From Hybos culiciformis (lineage: Eukaryota; Arthropoda; Insecta; Diptera; Hybotidae): DNA of 64,000 nt. A program made the translations under genes and the position numbers. The stretch lies in contig OZ023273.1 in NCBI GenBank assembly GCA_964007475.1, positions 14,831,922 to 14,895,921 on the forward strand, given 5' to 3'. Below, piece by piece: positions 13,043-25,425 of this stretch. Under the pieces are notes generated by a model. The model did no database searches, was not told where the DNA came from, and worked only from the letters and a program-made list of their open reading frames with translations. Position 1 is the stretch's first letter, and each line of letters begins with the position of its first letter.

Positions 13043-15982
13043 TAATATTTCCCGAAAAATAAGTGGAATTATTAAATAATTAAATTATTATTAAATTATT
13101 AAATTGTAAATGGCGAAATTTTACAAAACTTAGATTTACATTTTTATATGTATATAGATTAGGTATAAAAAATAACAAAAAAAAATTATTACTTTTTAAA
13201 ACTGAATTTACGTACGTTCATAATTACTATATAAAGAAAAAATCTCATTATCACAAATCTAATAGAACATAAATTAAAAATATGCCCTTAACTAAGATAA
13301 AACAAAAATTATTTTTATACTTTATAAATTCTTTTATTACTATATATTATACTATATGCTTATATAACTATCCAAAACTTAAATGTTTAAAAAGCTATAT
13401 ACTATATCAATAAATGTTAACCCAAAGCACATAATAATAAAAAAATTTATTCTTTTGATCCTATAAAACCTTGAATTGTGTCATTTTTTTCGATACATAA
13501 TCATGATGTGTCTCTCAAAATTTTTCATATACAATTATTATGCATGGTGATGTTTTATTTAAAATTTACCTTTTTATAATTTTATGTATATGAATTGAAC
13601 ATATTCTTTTACATAATAATAGAACACAACACACAGGATAAACAAATGCAAAAAAGCCAACAGACATTTTAGCATGACCAAAATCTGTAAACATCCTTGA
13701 ACAAGTAATGCACTTTTATTATTCATTCTCTGTAAAAGTCATTCAACAAAAAAAATTTCAAAAAAACAAAATATAAAATTAGCAATACTCTGGTTGGGTT
13801 ACTAGTTCAAAAATATACCTAGTATCACTAGCACTACTGACATAAATTTCAAGCCGTTTTGTTTATGTAAAAATAAACAAAATATTGTACAGGGATGAAT
13901 ATCTTAATAAAAAAAAATTTGTTTCAAAATATACCTACTGAAAAATTGAAAAAAATCAAATTTTTATTCAATGCTGTCGATTTTTTCGTCAAAATTTAAT
14001 ATTAATTATATAATTAATTGAATTTAATAAATAAAAAATGTTTTTTTTTTAATCCTATCTCTCTTTAGGTTTTCTATAGGAATTTTCATATAGTTTTATA
14101 CATTTGTTATGATTTTTATTGGCTGCGAGATGATTGAGTGCTTTGTATTATACTTTCTAAAGAGCTTGAAAATTATGTATATGCATTTTTTTATTCGAAT
14201 TAGTATAAGTGAGCTATTTTGTCAACTATCAAAAACAAAGTTTTTTGTTAAACTTTATTAAATCAATACCAAATCCTTTTAAGTATCCTTTAATGACCGT
14301 AAATATTCTAATTAAAAAAATATAAATAATCCAAATACGTACAAATTGTCAAAAGTTAGTTTCTATTTTTTAATAATTTTTTTTCATATGCATATTTTAT
14401 TATTTTATAAATAAACAATTCATTTTTATATATAGGTATAATTTTTTGAATAACTAAAAATAACTATAGATTATATTATCAGATTAATCTGTACTATTTT
14501 TAACTAAATATCTTTCGTTTTAGTTATTTTCGGTTGACATTTTCATTAGATCCTTTATGCTTCTTGTTACAAAATATTCCAATTTGCATTAATGCTGTCG
14601 CACTTTTAATGTGCACAATTTACAAAAAAGTAAAAATAATATGAAAGTTATGGTTATATTCTTTAATAAATTTTGGCAGTGTATAATTTTACCTAGTGGA
14701 ACAATATATAAAATAAATCATGAACAGATAAAATTTACAAAAAAAACTTATAGCATCATCATTTTTGAGAATTCTCCGTCGATGTTCTAATCAAATTTTA
14801 AGTTAAAACTCATAAAAAGACATATTTACTAACAAAAGTTGTTATAAATTAACTCTCATTTCAATCAAAAAAACATTTTTTTCATAAAAAAAAAAAATAT
14901 GCCCAGGTTCCTGTATCAACAGCGAAAAAAGTTCTGATTTGTATCTTTAACTCAGTTAAAGTTCCATATTCTCAAACTATCTGAATTTTATATGACATAA
15001 AATTAATACGACTTATTTATTTTTATAGTTTTATTTATTTTTATTATAAATAATTCTTAATTAAGGGATATATATATATATTGCCATACTTTAATAAGTT
15101 GAGTTAACTCAATGGTATAATAGACCATTAATAGACTAAAGGACTTTCCTAAAATTTTAGTGATATTGTTATCAAATTAAATCAACTTTATTAATAAGTT
15201 TCAATCAAACTGCATAATATTTCAGTAAAATACAATCTTTTTATAAATTCCTATTCCGCCAAATAAAGTAATTTAAGCTTAATTTTTTTGCTTTTTTTTC
15301 AATGATGTCAAAATGCCTCCAAATATCTTTGTTTGCTAAGATTTAATAAAATTATTAAAAATACACTGACATTTTCTTTGAAAAGCAGTTTTTGTTTTCT
15401 TACGTCCTAATTCGAAGTCACTTAAAAAAAAAATTTGGAACTGAAAAAAATAAAAAAATTTTTCTTCGTTTTATTGAAACGGCAAAAGGATAAAATTTTA
15501 TTTCACAAAATTTGCATTTATTGTAATGACGTGTTTTAAGGTAAAAACGTGATGTAAATAATATTATGTTATGTTATGATTTTTGTGTACATGATAAACC
15601 CAATTTCTTTTTTTATTTTATGAGTATATGTATATATATATAAAAAATTTAGGTATTCCAACACTACGAAGACGGACACATACAAAATTGCATATTTAAA
15701 ATGAGATATGATATGCAATAAAATTAAATTTTCAGACAAAAATTCATAATAATTTCATAGTTTTATAAATTTTAAAGTCAGTCGAGAGCTCGAGATGACT
15801 TTGTCTACTTCTTTTCCATTCATAATTAAAAACATGTATAACATTATAAATTTATGAAATACAGAAATTCTAGACATTCTTTTTTTTTCGGAAAAAAATA
15901 AGAAAAAATAAAATTAACTTTATACCTATTAGAGTACAAATAAGGTTATCTACCTACTTGTTATAAATACTTATTACAAAAT
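13043..15982. other. AT-rich stretch, nothing recognised
   Basis: No coding exon, RNA gene or complete transposon is visible. There are only A/T tracts and short simple repeats. Confidence 0.55.
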
Positions 15983-16037
15983 TCATAGTATATAATAAGT
16001 TATTTTTTTTCGATCTGCAAGTCCGCCAGAGGCAATC
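15983..16037 (-). CDS. Very short candidate terminal exon
   Basis: A minus-strand acceptor (TTGCTTTCAG) is followed by one codon-completing base, then IASGGLADRKKITYYIL and a TGA. The GC-rich start stands out from its surroundings. At 17 residues the case is weak, and no partner exon is assigned. It may be chance. Confidence 0.15.
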
Positions 16038-17595
16038 CTGAAAGCAATTTAATTAAATAAAAATCTAAAAGCGTAAATAATAATAAAAAATAACATTTAA
16101 TTTAAGCTTATTTCGGTACAAATAAATGGTCATTTAAAAAGGGAGCAGTAAAATTTAGATTTCAGACACTTTTTAAAGTTTATTTTAATGTTATTTATTT
16201 TAACTTTTTCTTTGAAAAGTTATACGCCAAAAAAAAAAAAATTAAATACATTTTCTACATTGAATTTTGTATGCCCAACAGAAAATAAAACAAAACTCTG
16301 AACATAAGAGACAAAATTTTAATATTCTCAATAATAAAATGTACGTGATAAATTCAAAGAAATTTAATGAAATTTATTTCCTTTGGCCGTAATTAAAATA
16401 AACAATTCTTCAAAATTGAATATTTTAAAATTTAATTTTCAGCCAACGGGGAATTAAAATAAAGTGTCTGAAAATGTTTACATTATAATCTGCAAGCTTC
16501 AAATTTAAATAAAAAAAAAAAACTAAATTTATTTTAAGTATCACAAAATAATGTAAAGATTTTGTAAACATTATATGTATAAAATACATTTTTAAATATA
16601 TCTGTGTATCTACGTTTTCTGGAACAATGCACAAAAATCAACAATCCTTTAATATTAATTGGCCAACAAAGCTGGAATAATTAATAAACAATTTAAAAAT
16701 ACTAATAAGACATAGAATGATGATGTAACTTCGACATGTTATTACCTTAAATAGTTTGTGAAATATTAATAAAATCTAAAATATATACATGAATACATTA
16801 AATTGTATAATTCACTTAAACTACTCTAACACTATGAGTTGTTAAAGATTTACGTTTACCCACATTTTCTTAAATTCGACCGTCTTCAGTCCATCTCTCT
16901 ATCATGTTTTTTAATTTCAATTAACATCTATTTTCAGAACTCAGAAATCCAATTTTTTTTTTAGGTTTATCTTAAAAATATATCTTGAAATGATAAATAT
17001 AAACATAAGTAAAAATTTAATAGAAATTCGAAATTGAAAATGGATAAAATTTAATAAGTACTTATAAATATTTTCTAGCTATTCAAAACAAGAAAGAATT
17101 TATATCTTTAATTTTTGCTTAAAAAAATATTTTAGTTATAGAAGTTCTCCGTAATTTTAATAAAATAGTTTGTTAAAATATGACATGAACACCTGAATAA
17201 CAAATTTTAAGTATAACTCTCATATTGTTTTTTTTTAACTTCAAACTTCCTTATAAAATATAATTTGAAATTTAATTTCTTCAAGACTGAATTAAAACCA
17301 TTAAAAATAGGGGTTTGATGTATTAAATAGAAAATATCAAAGAATATAATTAACCCAAAAACCAAGAAAACCTCAGTAAAAAAAAGTTATATATATGTGT
17401 ATTGTAAATTATATTTTATATGTACATACAGGTTAATTTTATTATAAACCTACATATAAATTTTGTAATGGTATTATGAAAAGGATAATTGATTTTGATG
17501 TAAGAAAATGTAGTTCTGAAAAATTGAACAAAATTATACTTTATTGTATGCCCTCAAATAAAAAAAAGTAAGCAGCTTTAGAATAGTTCTGATTT

Positions 17596-17683
17596 TCACA
17601 AAATCGTAACGCCGTGTAAGGTGTAACCCATGAAAGCTTCAAACTTTGGCCAAAATTTTTCATGATATACCAGTTCGCTGTAA
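17596..17683 (-). CDS. Candidate terminal coding exon downstream of the FAM210 tandem
   Basis: A minus-strand acceptor (TTTATTTTAG) leads into one codon-completing base and 28 codons containing YSELVYHEKFWPKFEAFM, ending TLHGVTIL then TGA. The composition (Trp, Tyr, Phe, His, Pro) is unlike random AT-rich translation here. It lies 205 bp downstream of the last exon of FAM210 copy 1. The upstream exon must end with two codon bases. FAM210 copy 1 exon 3 (18274-18488) ends in that phase, so an alternative 3' exon is possible in principle but unproven. The family is not recognised. Confidence 0.35.
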
Positions 17684-17888
17684 CTAAAATAAACACATTA
17701 AAATATCGATTACCTTACTCATTCTGATGTCAAGCTTGAACTTATTAAAACTTAAAATATCATGAAATTGATTTAATAATTAGAATTTCCAAATATTGAT
17801 GCACGTATGCATATATTATTTATTTACTACACATATATTATAACATATAATATAACATAACACATAAACAGCTTTTTAATAAATTATT

Positions 17889-20186
17889 TCATAATTTTGA
17901 TGAAGGTTTTTTACTCAAGTAACCTTTTCTTCTTAAAAATTTAGCAATAAACGGCACAGCACCTAAAAATTGACTTGACGTTATTACATTATTACCTTCT
18001 AACATCTAACCTATCAAATCTTTTCAGTTTTTTTTTACTGAATAATTCAAATATAAAATCAATGAGATGATACTACCTAAAGTAATCGATATTCGAACTG
18101 GAGCAAAAATGTTATGAAGAGCAAGGGCAATCATAAATGTACTTGCACTGGATGAATTGGATAAAAATTCTTGCTTAACACCAAGGGATTTCATCAGAGC
18201 GACTGCATCTACTCCACTAAAATAAAAATAGAAATCAGAGAAAGTTATATTTAATAATTAATTTAGCTCATACTTCAAAACTAATAAATAACAAATTTGC
18301 AAAGAAATTAATGCAATCGTTGTATGAAAAACGAAAATTATAGCACCATATTCTTTAAAAGCTTGTTTTAATTGAAGTTTCCTTGATAGTTTCTGTGTAG
18401 GCACTTCCGTCGCTCTTTCAGCTTGATTTGTAGATCTTCTTGCATTCATTTGTTTCACTTGAACATAATCAAAAGTTATTTGTTTCAACTAAAGAATGAA
18501 ATAAGGTTAAATGCATTGAGATAAGCTAAGTTTGGTTAAAGTTGAGAGAATAAATAATATAGAAGTTACGATTTTCATTTCGTTCCAAATTGATAATTTT
18601 GAAACACAATAAATAATCTGTAAAGCATTCTATCGTCAATATTAATAGCGAAGAGATCTCTTCATATAAAATTAATAATAGATGGCTGAATGATCGAATA
18701 TTGAATATTTAGTTCATCCAATAAATGAACCCCCGAAAGCCATAGTCAAGTATTTTTTTTTTATAAAAATTAAATCAATCCGATTATTAGCTGTGTATGT
18801 ACATATACGATATACAAAAAAAGAAAAACTATGAAAAAAATGTTTCTATTGTCCATAGATATATCTTGTGAATAATTCTAGAAGAGGTAATAATATACAT
18901 AGTAAAGTAAGTAGCAATTATTTAAAAAAAAATATGTATTTTAATTTTTTTAATATTAATTCAATTTTATCACATTTCATAAAAAATTATTTGTATTATT
19001 AAAATAATTTTCCACTATTTATCATGGGGCGGTTAAGCCCCGAGTAACCCCTACCTTCATACTCCGCTGTGCAAACCATCGTTATAATAAAGCAAAAACT
19101 CCTAATCCTATCGCACCAAATTTCATCTTCTCCTCACAAATAACTAACAATGCAAACACAACTCAACAGATCAATAATGATTATTCAAATTTATTATACT
19201 CATCTATCTCAAATCACTCTTTACTATCCGATATGGATATAATTAGTTATTTATGAACAATATGAACAATTCGCCTAAAAATATATCTCTACTTCCATGG
19301 AACCTCAAAAGTTTTTTTAATACTCAAAATACCAGAAATTAGGCAAACAAAAGACCTTAAAAATAGCACTTCAAGAAACACATCTTATACAAAATGAACA
19401 CTTACTTCTCTTAAAAGCTATAAAACACTTTTCGTTAATAAACTTTTTCTACATCATAATATTCTAAATACCTCCAGCAAAAACCCTAAAACATTATTTT
19501 TTCTTGCTGCTAATTAATCTGCTATTTAATCAAATTTAAACATCAAATCTAATAAAACTCAAAAACAAAATGATTTTCATTCACTAAACTAATTATAAAT
19601 AAGCTAATAAATTTATTGAATCAAATGCAGTTATATAGTCTTAGATACCCCTAGCATTTTATTTAATATCTTAGTATATGTAACATTTACTTTAATCAAG
19701 ATATAAATAAATAAGTAAAACAGTTTAAAACGAATTCAAACTTTCCAATTACATATAATTCGTGATTCTTGTCGGAAATCGAGTTAATTATGACTATTAT
19801 GAGTGAACTTTTGGATAATTGTTGACGTAATATATTATATATATAAATAATTTGAAATAATAATTGAAAATTGGAAATGGTCCCATTATTATTTATTAGT
19901 TATTGCAATAATAACAATTTCTGTTTTAAATAATTTTTTTATAAAACATCTTACTCACATTTATTTTGTAATTAACATTAATTCTCTTTCCATTACTTAA
20001 CGTCATGAAGTCACAATTTATATATTTTTTTTTCAATTTGAATTTTCCCGGCCAGAAAAACTCTGAAAATATGAAAGAAAAATTATAATACAAAATTATT
20101 CAAAATAATATGCAGGTAATTGTTTTTTTATTTTACCAACCTGAACTTTTTGGAATAATCCTACAAATTTTCGAAATTCTAATCAT
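17889..20186 (-). CDS. FAM210/DUF1279 family protein, tandem copy 1 (five exons, 192 aa)
   Basis: Exons on the minus strand: 20141-20186, 19959-20062, 18274-18488, 18077-18216 and 17889-17962. They sum to 579 nt, all with GT-AG borders. The protein starts MIRISKICRIIPKSS, a basic amphipathic start suggesting a mitochondrial presequence. The DUF1279 core follows: KLQLKQAFKEYGAIIFVFH, then a hydrophobic helix (TIALISLQICYLLVL), NGVDAVALMKSLGV, HNIFAPVRISITLG, and the basic end KFLRRKGYLSKKP. Family members (vertebrate FAM210A and FAM210B) are mitochondrial membrane proteins linked to mitochondrial translation and erythroid iron/heme metabolism. The insect role is inferred. The second copy at 22789-24298 has the same intron positions. 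The SNSSSAS segment is two residues shorter than in copy 2. Intron 2 (1.47 kb) contains a LINE relic. Confidence 0.88.
19021..19720 (+). mobile_element. Degraded jockey-type LINE fragment in intron 2 of FAM210 copy 1
   Basis: The sequence becomes C-rich and A-rich on the plus strand, unlike its surroundings. Conceptual translation with several frame changes gives an Asn/Gln/Ser-rich gag-like tail. After that comes KNISLLPWNLKSFF and, in another frame, LKIALQETHLIQNEHLLLLK. These match the start of an APE-type endonuclease domain of non-LTR ORF2 (the PWN and ETHL motifs). Stops and frameshifts make it dead. It is antisense to the host gene. Boundaries are approximate and no target duplication was found. 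Confidence 0.5.
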
Positions 20187-21650
20187 TATTCCTCAATCCA
20201 TAAATTTTTTATAAAATTATATACATATAATAAAACATATTCAATTTGAAATCAAAAAGTTAAATAAAATTTTTTTTTTTTGAAGCTTAAATACTTAAAT
20301 AATAATAGTCTAATATTCCGTATTAGATCGATCTTCACCTATCTGTTTTCCAAATAAAAGGTATTGTTTATCAAATATAATATGTAGACAAAGACAAAGG
20401 TCGAGATTACTCTTAATTAAGCCAAATTTAGTGCATTTTTTTTCATTTTTGCACTCATCTGTTTTCTCATTGAAATTTATATAAAAATGAAGTTAATTTT
20501 ATCGCGAACACAATGACACTCGGTTGCCTAACAAAAATCGGACTCACGGTTGTCGCGATTTAAAAAAAAATATTGTATCTATTTGTAAAGAAAAATAAAA
20601 AATTAATGCCTACATAATTTTCATATAAATTTACGAACCCTGGGAACCTGAATGTACGACTGTATAATAAAAAAAATAGTTAATTCTAGAAGGTAACTAC
20701 AGACAAACATTATATTACCTCTCAATTCAGTTTTGTACATTTGAAATTTATATCATCGGTCATCGGTGAAAAGGAAAAATTGTCTAAATGTTCCTTTAAA
20801 AACAAAAAAGAAAAACAAAAGAAATTTTTTTCATTTTTCATATTTTGTCACTTTTTGACTAATTTTCAAAGTAACAAATCTATTTATTTTTCAATTCGCT
20901 TATTTTACTTGAATATACAATATAAAAACTGATATCTACAATAAAAAAGCAAATATCTGCATCAACTATAATTTCTGTATATCCCTACACCTTACTACGT
21001 ATACAAATCAAATCTAACTGGTGAATGACTTTAATAAGATTCGAAATTATTGTCATAGTTTATCTGGTATATTCTCATATTTCCGTATATTCTTCCTGGA
21101 ACTTCAAGTAGGAAAGATATAGTTGTGTTATATGAAATATCTATGATTACGTTTCCTGTAATGTATTATTAGTGATAATATTAAATTCTTTGTGATAGAT
21201 CGTTTATAAGACTTTTTTTCTCAAAATAAGTAGATAAAAATACTAAAAGCTTGATATGCCCATCAACTGCTTTTATGAACAGCATTAAATAAATTACTAC
21301 CTAATATATATAATATAATCTAACATATATGTTATTTATTTTTTTTTTATATTTTTTTTTTATATTTGTTTTTCATATTTTTTTTTTAATATTTTTTATA
21401 ATTTTTTTTTTTAATATTTTTTATATTTTTGTTTTTAATTGTTCTTTACATTTTGGTTTTTTAGAAACCTATTTTTTTTACACGTTATTTTTTTTTACAG
21501 TAGTACAATTTTTTAAATTGTATTTGAAATATTATCAGCAATAGATGTAAGATATTGTTTCCTTTCAAGCTGATCATACTTTTCGACAATATTTTTGTTT
21601 TTAAGCCTTTCCTTCCCATTACGCAGTTTTTTATTTTTTTTTTATAAAGA

Positions 21651-21790
21651 AATATTTACGAAGAAATGTTTTACGAAGAAATGGTCTACGAAGAAATGTT
21701 TTACGAAGAAATGTTTTACGAACAAATGTTTTACGAACAAATGTTTTAAGAACAAATGTTTTACGAAGAAAAAATTACGAACAAATGAAG
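21651..21790 (+). repeat. Minisatellite of 15-bp units
   Basis: About nine tandem copies of a 15-bp unit close to TTTTACGAAGAAATG. There is a variant ACGAACAAATG in the second half, one copy with GGTCTACG, and a degraded end. Because 15 is a multiple of three, it produces a spurious repetitive frame (KKCFT units). Confidence 0.9.
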
Positions 21791-21874
21791 GTCTACCTTT
21801 TATTCAATTGGTAGCAAAGTTTCGTAAATACACTCATACTCCAGAAGTTCTCTTTAAATTAATTACAATTGACG

Positions 21875-22015
21875 ATTTCTGAATTAAAATTGATTAATCT
21901 GAATTACAAATGATACTTTTTGAATTAAAATTTACTAATCTGAGTTACAAATGATACTTTCTGAATTAAAATTGACTAATCTGAATTACAATTGATACTT
22001 TCTGAATTACTCTTG
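21875..22015 (+). repeat. Three tandem copies of a ~46-bp unit
   Basis: The unit begins CTGAATTAAAATTGAYTAAT and contains CTGAATTACAAWTGATACTT. Three near-identical copies plus a partial fourth lie 85 bp after the 15-bp minisatellite. Confidence 0.85.
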
Positions 22016-22788
22016 GAAAAGGTGTAGTAAATAATAATACAGCTAGATACCAACGCAACAAATATTAGAAACTTTAGGTTTGCTCTGTTTTCTTAAAATT
22101 TTTAGCATAAAGGCAAAAAACAACGAATAGGAATCAATTGTAAATTATACTTAGGTTACATACAGAAATCTAAAATTTAAACAGACTTTCTTATTGAACT
22201 TATATGCTAACATACATAATAATTGACAACAATATTGTTTTATTGAAAATTATAATATGAGACTGCTATCTTGTTTTGTATGAAATAATTTTTTTTAGTT
22301 TCCAATCACAACTACAATTAAGTTTAATTAAAAGCATTTACATTCTTTCCCTTTGTAGTCTTTGATAATTGATGTTAAATTATAAATATATGATTTGAAA
22401 AAAAATTGAATTATAAATATGTAGTCATTGTTAGGATAGTAAAACGCAAAACAGGTTTACTTACAAAATAAAAAAATGTTTATTAAAATTCCAAAACCTT
22501 TATTATAATATGTGAACAAAATTGTTTAAAATATAAATTAAAAATATAAATTTTGGGAATAGAAATAACAGAATTGGAAAATATTATTACCTAAATATTT
22601 AGATCACACCTAATCATGGATGATTTTTTTCAAATAATTTCTATAATTTTAATTCTGGGAGCTTTGATAAGTATAGTTAATTGAAATATCTTTTCCGATT
22701 AAATTTCTCTAAAAATAGATCTTATGAATTTATATGGTCATTTTAATACTTATTAACTGTTTCTTTTTTATTTTAATAAATATTTGCA

Positions 22789-24298
22789 TTACTGTGGTTT
22801 TTGCTTCAAGTAACCTTTTCTTCTCAAAAATTTAACAATAAATGGTGTGGCACCTAAAAAATTAAAACTTATTCAGTATTTATTTCAGTAGGTATATTTA
22901 AAAAAAAAAAAATTTATGTAATTATATCTTTGAATTTATTTATGATTATAAATTTCATTTCTTATCGTTAGAAATTAAACTACTTTATCAATATTTCTAT
23001 CCTTGAATTGTTTATTTTTAATACTTACCTAATGTAATTGAAATTCGAACTGGAGCAAAAACCTTATGAACAGCATAAGCAATGACAAATGTACTTGCTC
23101 CAGATGCAATTTTATTGGAAAAAGTTTCTTCCGAAACACCAAGAAATTTCATCACAGCCACAACATCAAGACCACTAAAGCGAAAAAAAAATATTATAGC
23201 AATGTATATATTTGGTACTTGAACAAACTTCTACCTGGAAACCAATAAATAACAAATTTGCAAGGAAATTAATGAAATCGTAACGTGAAAAATAATAATC
23301 GTACCACCGTAATCTTTAAATGCTTGTTTTAATTGAAGTTTCTTTGACAGTATCTGCACAGGAACTTCTTTTTTTACTTCTGCTTGATTCAAGGAGCTTG
23401 TAGAATCAATCTGTTTGAATCGAACTGAATCACATGTTATTTGTTTTAACTAAAAAAAATCCATAAAAAAAATATCTGTATAAATAAAATGTAAGGTTAG
23501 AAGTTTTCATTCGACTATGTGCTACGACTTCTTTCCGATCTGATAATTCTAATCATGGGTTGATTTTCTTGCAAATAATGTCAAAACAAAAATGAGTAAT
23601 AAATAATTTCAAAATAGGAATAATGAAAGATTGGTTTTACGTTTTACTGTTTTACATCAATTGGAAAATTTTTTGGTACGAAATTTGAGTCCAATTATGT
23701 ATTCGTTAAAGAGCAAAAGTTTTTGTTTCATTTTATTATTTGGAGAAATCGGGGTACGTTTGGGCGAATGTAGTACGTTTCGAGCATTTGGTTCGGAGAT
23801 TGAAAATAGGATACAGTACCACTCAAAGTGGTAAGAGTCTAATTACTCTACTTTATATTAAAGTAAACGAGATAACGCATAGCAAGAACTTTGCATCGAT
23901 ATGATCGAAATCGGTTTAATAGTTATTCAACATTTTAGTAAGTATGGGACAGACAGAAGCTCAGTCGGACAGACATAAAATGAAAACATGTTAGTGCAGT
24001 TTTTTTCATTTGGTAAAAACGGAATAAAAACCAATAGTTGCAGCAATTCTATAAATCTTATTTTCAAATCTACCTAACTTACGTTCAATTTTTTGTCAAA
24101 GTTCATTATTTTTCCATTATTTAACGTCATGAAATTATTATTTAAATCATTTTTATGATAATTAAATTTCCCCGGGCTGAGGAATGCTATAAATGTAATT
24201 AATAAATTATAGATTTAAATAATTATTCATTTTAAGTTATTTTTACCTGGACTTCTTGGAATCATTTTATAAATTCTGGAAAGTTGAATCCATGACAT
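22789..24298 (-). CDS. FAM210/DUF1279 family protein, tandem copy 2 (five exons, 193 aa)
   Basis: Exons on the minus strand: 24247-24298, 24083-24186, 23235-23449, 23029-23174 and 22789-22853. They sum to 582 nt, all GT-AG. The protein starts MSWIQLSRIYKMIPRSPAFL, a basic mitochondrial-type N-terminus. The DUF1279 core reads LSKKLQLKQAFKDYG, the helix VTISLISLQICYLLV, SSGLDVVAVMKFLGV, then HKVFAPVRISITLG and a basic end KFLRRKGYLKQKPQ. The SSG(V/L)D and AVHK-FAPVRI motifs are closer to the usual family than copy 1 (LNGVD, ALHN). This makes copy 2 the better candidate for the conserved function, by inference. Exons 2 and 3 have exactly the lengths of copy 1 (104 and 215 nt). The next gene upstream is mRpS25, same strand, 0.6 kb away. 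Confidence 0.9.
23850..24010. repeat. Possible degraded transposon end in intron 2 of FAM210 copy 2
   Basis: The GC-richer patch reads GATCGAAATCGGTTTAATAG, followed by GGGACAGACAGAAGCTCAGT and CGGACAGACA. Such strings are common near the ends of arthropod DNA transposons. No inverted partner or target duplication was identified. Confidence 0.3.
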
Positions 24299-24915
24299 TT
24301 TTATTTCTCTATAAGCTATGTACCTAGGTATTGCCTAAGTAGTTTTGTAAATATTTATAAACTTGATTTTTAATTAAAAAAAATTATAAAGTTCAAAATA
24401 CCTATTGAATTGATTATTTAGTTTGATATGTCAGTTTGATTAAGAATGTCAAAAAATAAAAAGAAAACAAAAGTGTAAAAAAAAAGTGAAAATTGTAGAA
24501 CTATTCTATATGATTCCATAGTCTATACATATTGTAGGTAGGATTTAATTTTAAAGATATCTAAAAGTTTTCTATTAATTGCTTTTTGTTTAACCAAAAC
24601 AATGATCATAGAAGATGAAGAAGACTATGACCGTCAAGTAGTCCACCCATGTTAATTGTTAAGATTTTTAGCAAATAAAATAATAAGATTCAATCGATGG
24701 CATAGAATGCATTACTTCTTTATTTACATAGATATAGTAGATTATATTTTAATAATGCATAGGTACGGCATCTGCTACGTCCTACCTTCTAACATTTAGT
24801 TGCTAAATAAAAATTAAATAATAACACAAAGTATCTACTACATACACCTTACTGTTTCCAATTATTTTATTCTAAATTTAAATTAATCTTTGAAAAATAT
24901 ACATATAAAAGTTCT

Positions 24916-25425
24916 TTAATTATTTCGTGCTAATAATTTTGTTTTCATTCTCATTGAATTTGGCAGTGGTACAGTTCCTGGACATGGAAGTTGTCCCGGT
25001 ATTTCGCAAATACAATGTCGATCACATCCGTAACCAAAATTAGCTGGATTATCTTTTTTCTCTGCTGATAATGCTTCGGCTGCCAATTGTTCTTTTGTTT
25101 TTCCAACAACTTTAATTAAATGCTCTAAGATTTCTTCATGATTTCTGCTATCAATATCAATTAGAATTTCTTTGCCATCATCATAAAAACATCGTATGAA
25201 CGGTGATGGTGTCATATTTTTGAAACTTATTACTTGAACTGATGGATTTTTATATTGAATTTGTGGTATATTCCAAAAGACAAATTGTTTAGCTCCACTA
25301 TGATGTTCGCCACTTGTGTTATAATTAACACTAAATATTTGAATAGTATCTTTTAGAACTAATTTACCAGAATTTAAATATTCCAATGTTCTCCGAATCG
25401 GAGCTCGTCCTTTCATGAACGGCAT
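24916..25425 (-). CDS. mRpS25: Mitochondrial small ribosomal subunit protein mS25 (single exon, 169 aa)
   Basis: An intronless frame starts MPFMKGRAPIRRTLEYLNSG, which is the conserved start of MRPS25/mS25. FWNIPQIQYKNPSVQVI and FKNMTPSPFIRCFYDDG (a thioredoxin-like, L51/S25/CI-B8 fold) follow, then DPxNFG-like PANFGYGCDRHCICE and PGQLPCPGTVPLPNSMR. Length and ends fit the family, so the ATG is secure. The product acts in the mitochondrial 28S subunit. In mammalian mitoribosome structures the cysteines of this C-terminal region take part in a metal/Fe-S site with bS16m. The cluster CDRHC-C-C is present here, so the same may hold. It is the neighbour upstream of FAM210 copy 2, on the same strand, and both encode mitochondrial proteins. 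No evidence for co-transcription. Confidence 0.97.
   Translation of the reverse strand: MPFMKGRAPIRRTLEYLNSGKLVLKDTIQIFSVNYNTSGEHHSGAKQFVFWNIPQIQYKNPSVQVISFKNMTPSPFIRCFYDDGKEILIDIDSRNHEEILEHLIKVVGKTKEQLAAEALSAEKKDNPANFGYGCDRHCICEIPGQLPCPGTVPLPNSMRMKTKLLARNN

Larger units (their letters stand above)
20187..22788. other. Spacer between the two FAM210 copies
   Basis: No gene is seen. It holds the promoter side of copy 1, a long T-rich low-complexity tract (about 21330-21480) and two tandem-repeat arrays listed separately. The open frames here (for example 21329-21544 and 21595-21882) are poly-T or repeat translations. Confidence 0.6.

Noticed and set aside
21329..21882. Two plus-strand frames of 71 and 95 codons
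   Set aside because: One is poly-T giving Phe runs. The other is the 15-bp minisatellite read in frame.
23631..23834. 67-codon plus frame in FAM210 copy 2 intron
   Set aside because: No motif. It lies within a clearly spliced-out intron on the opposite strand.
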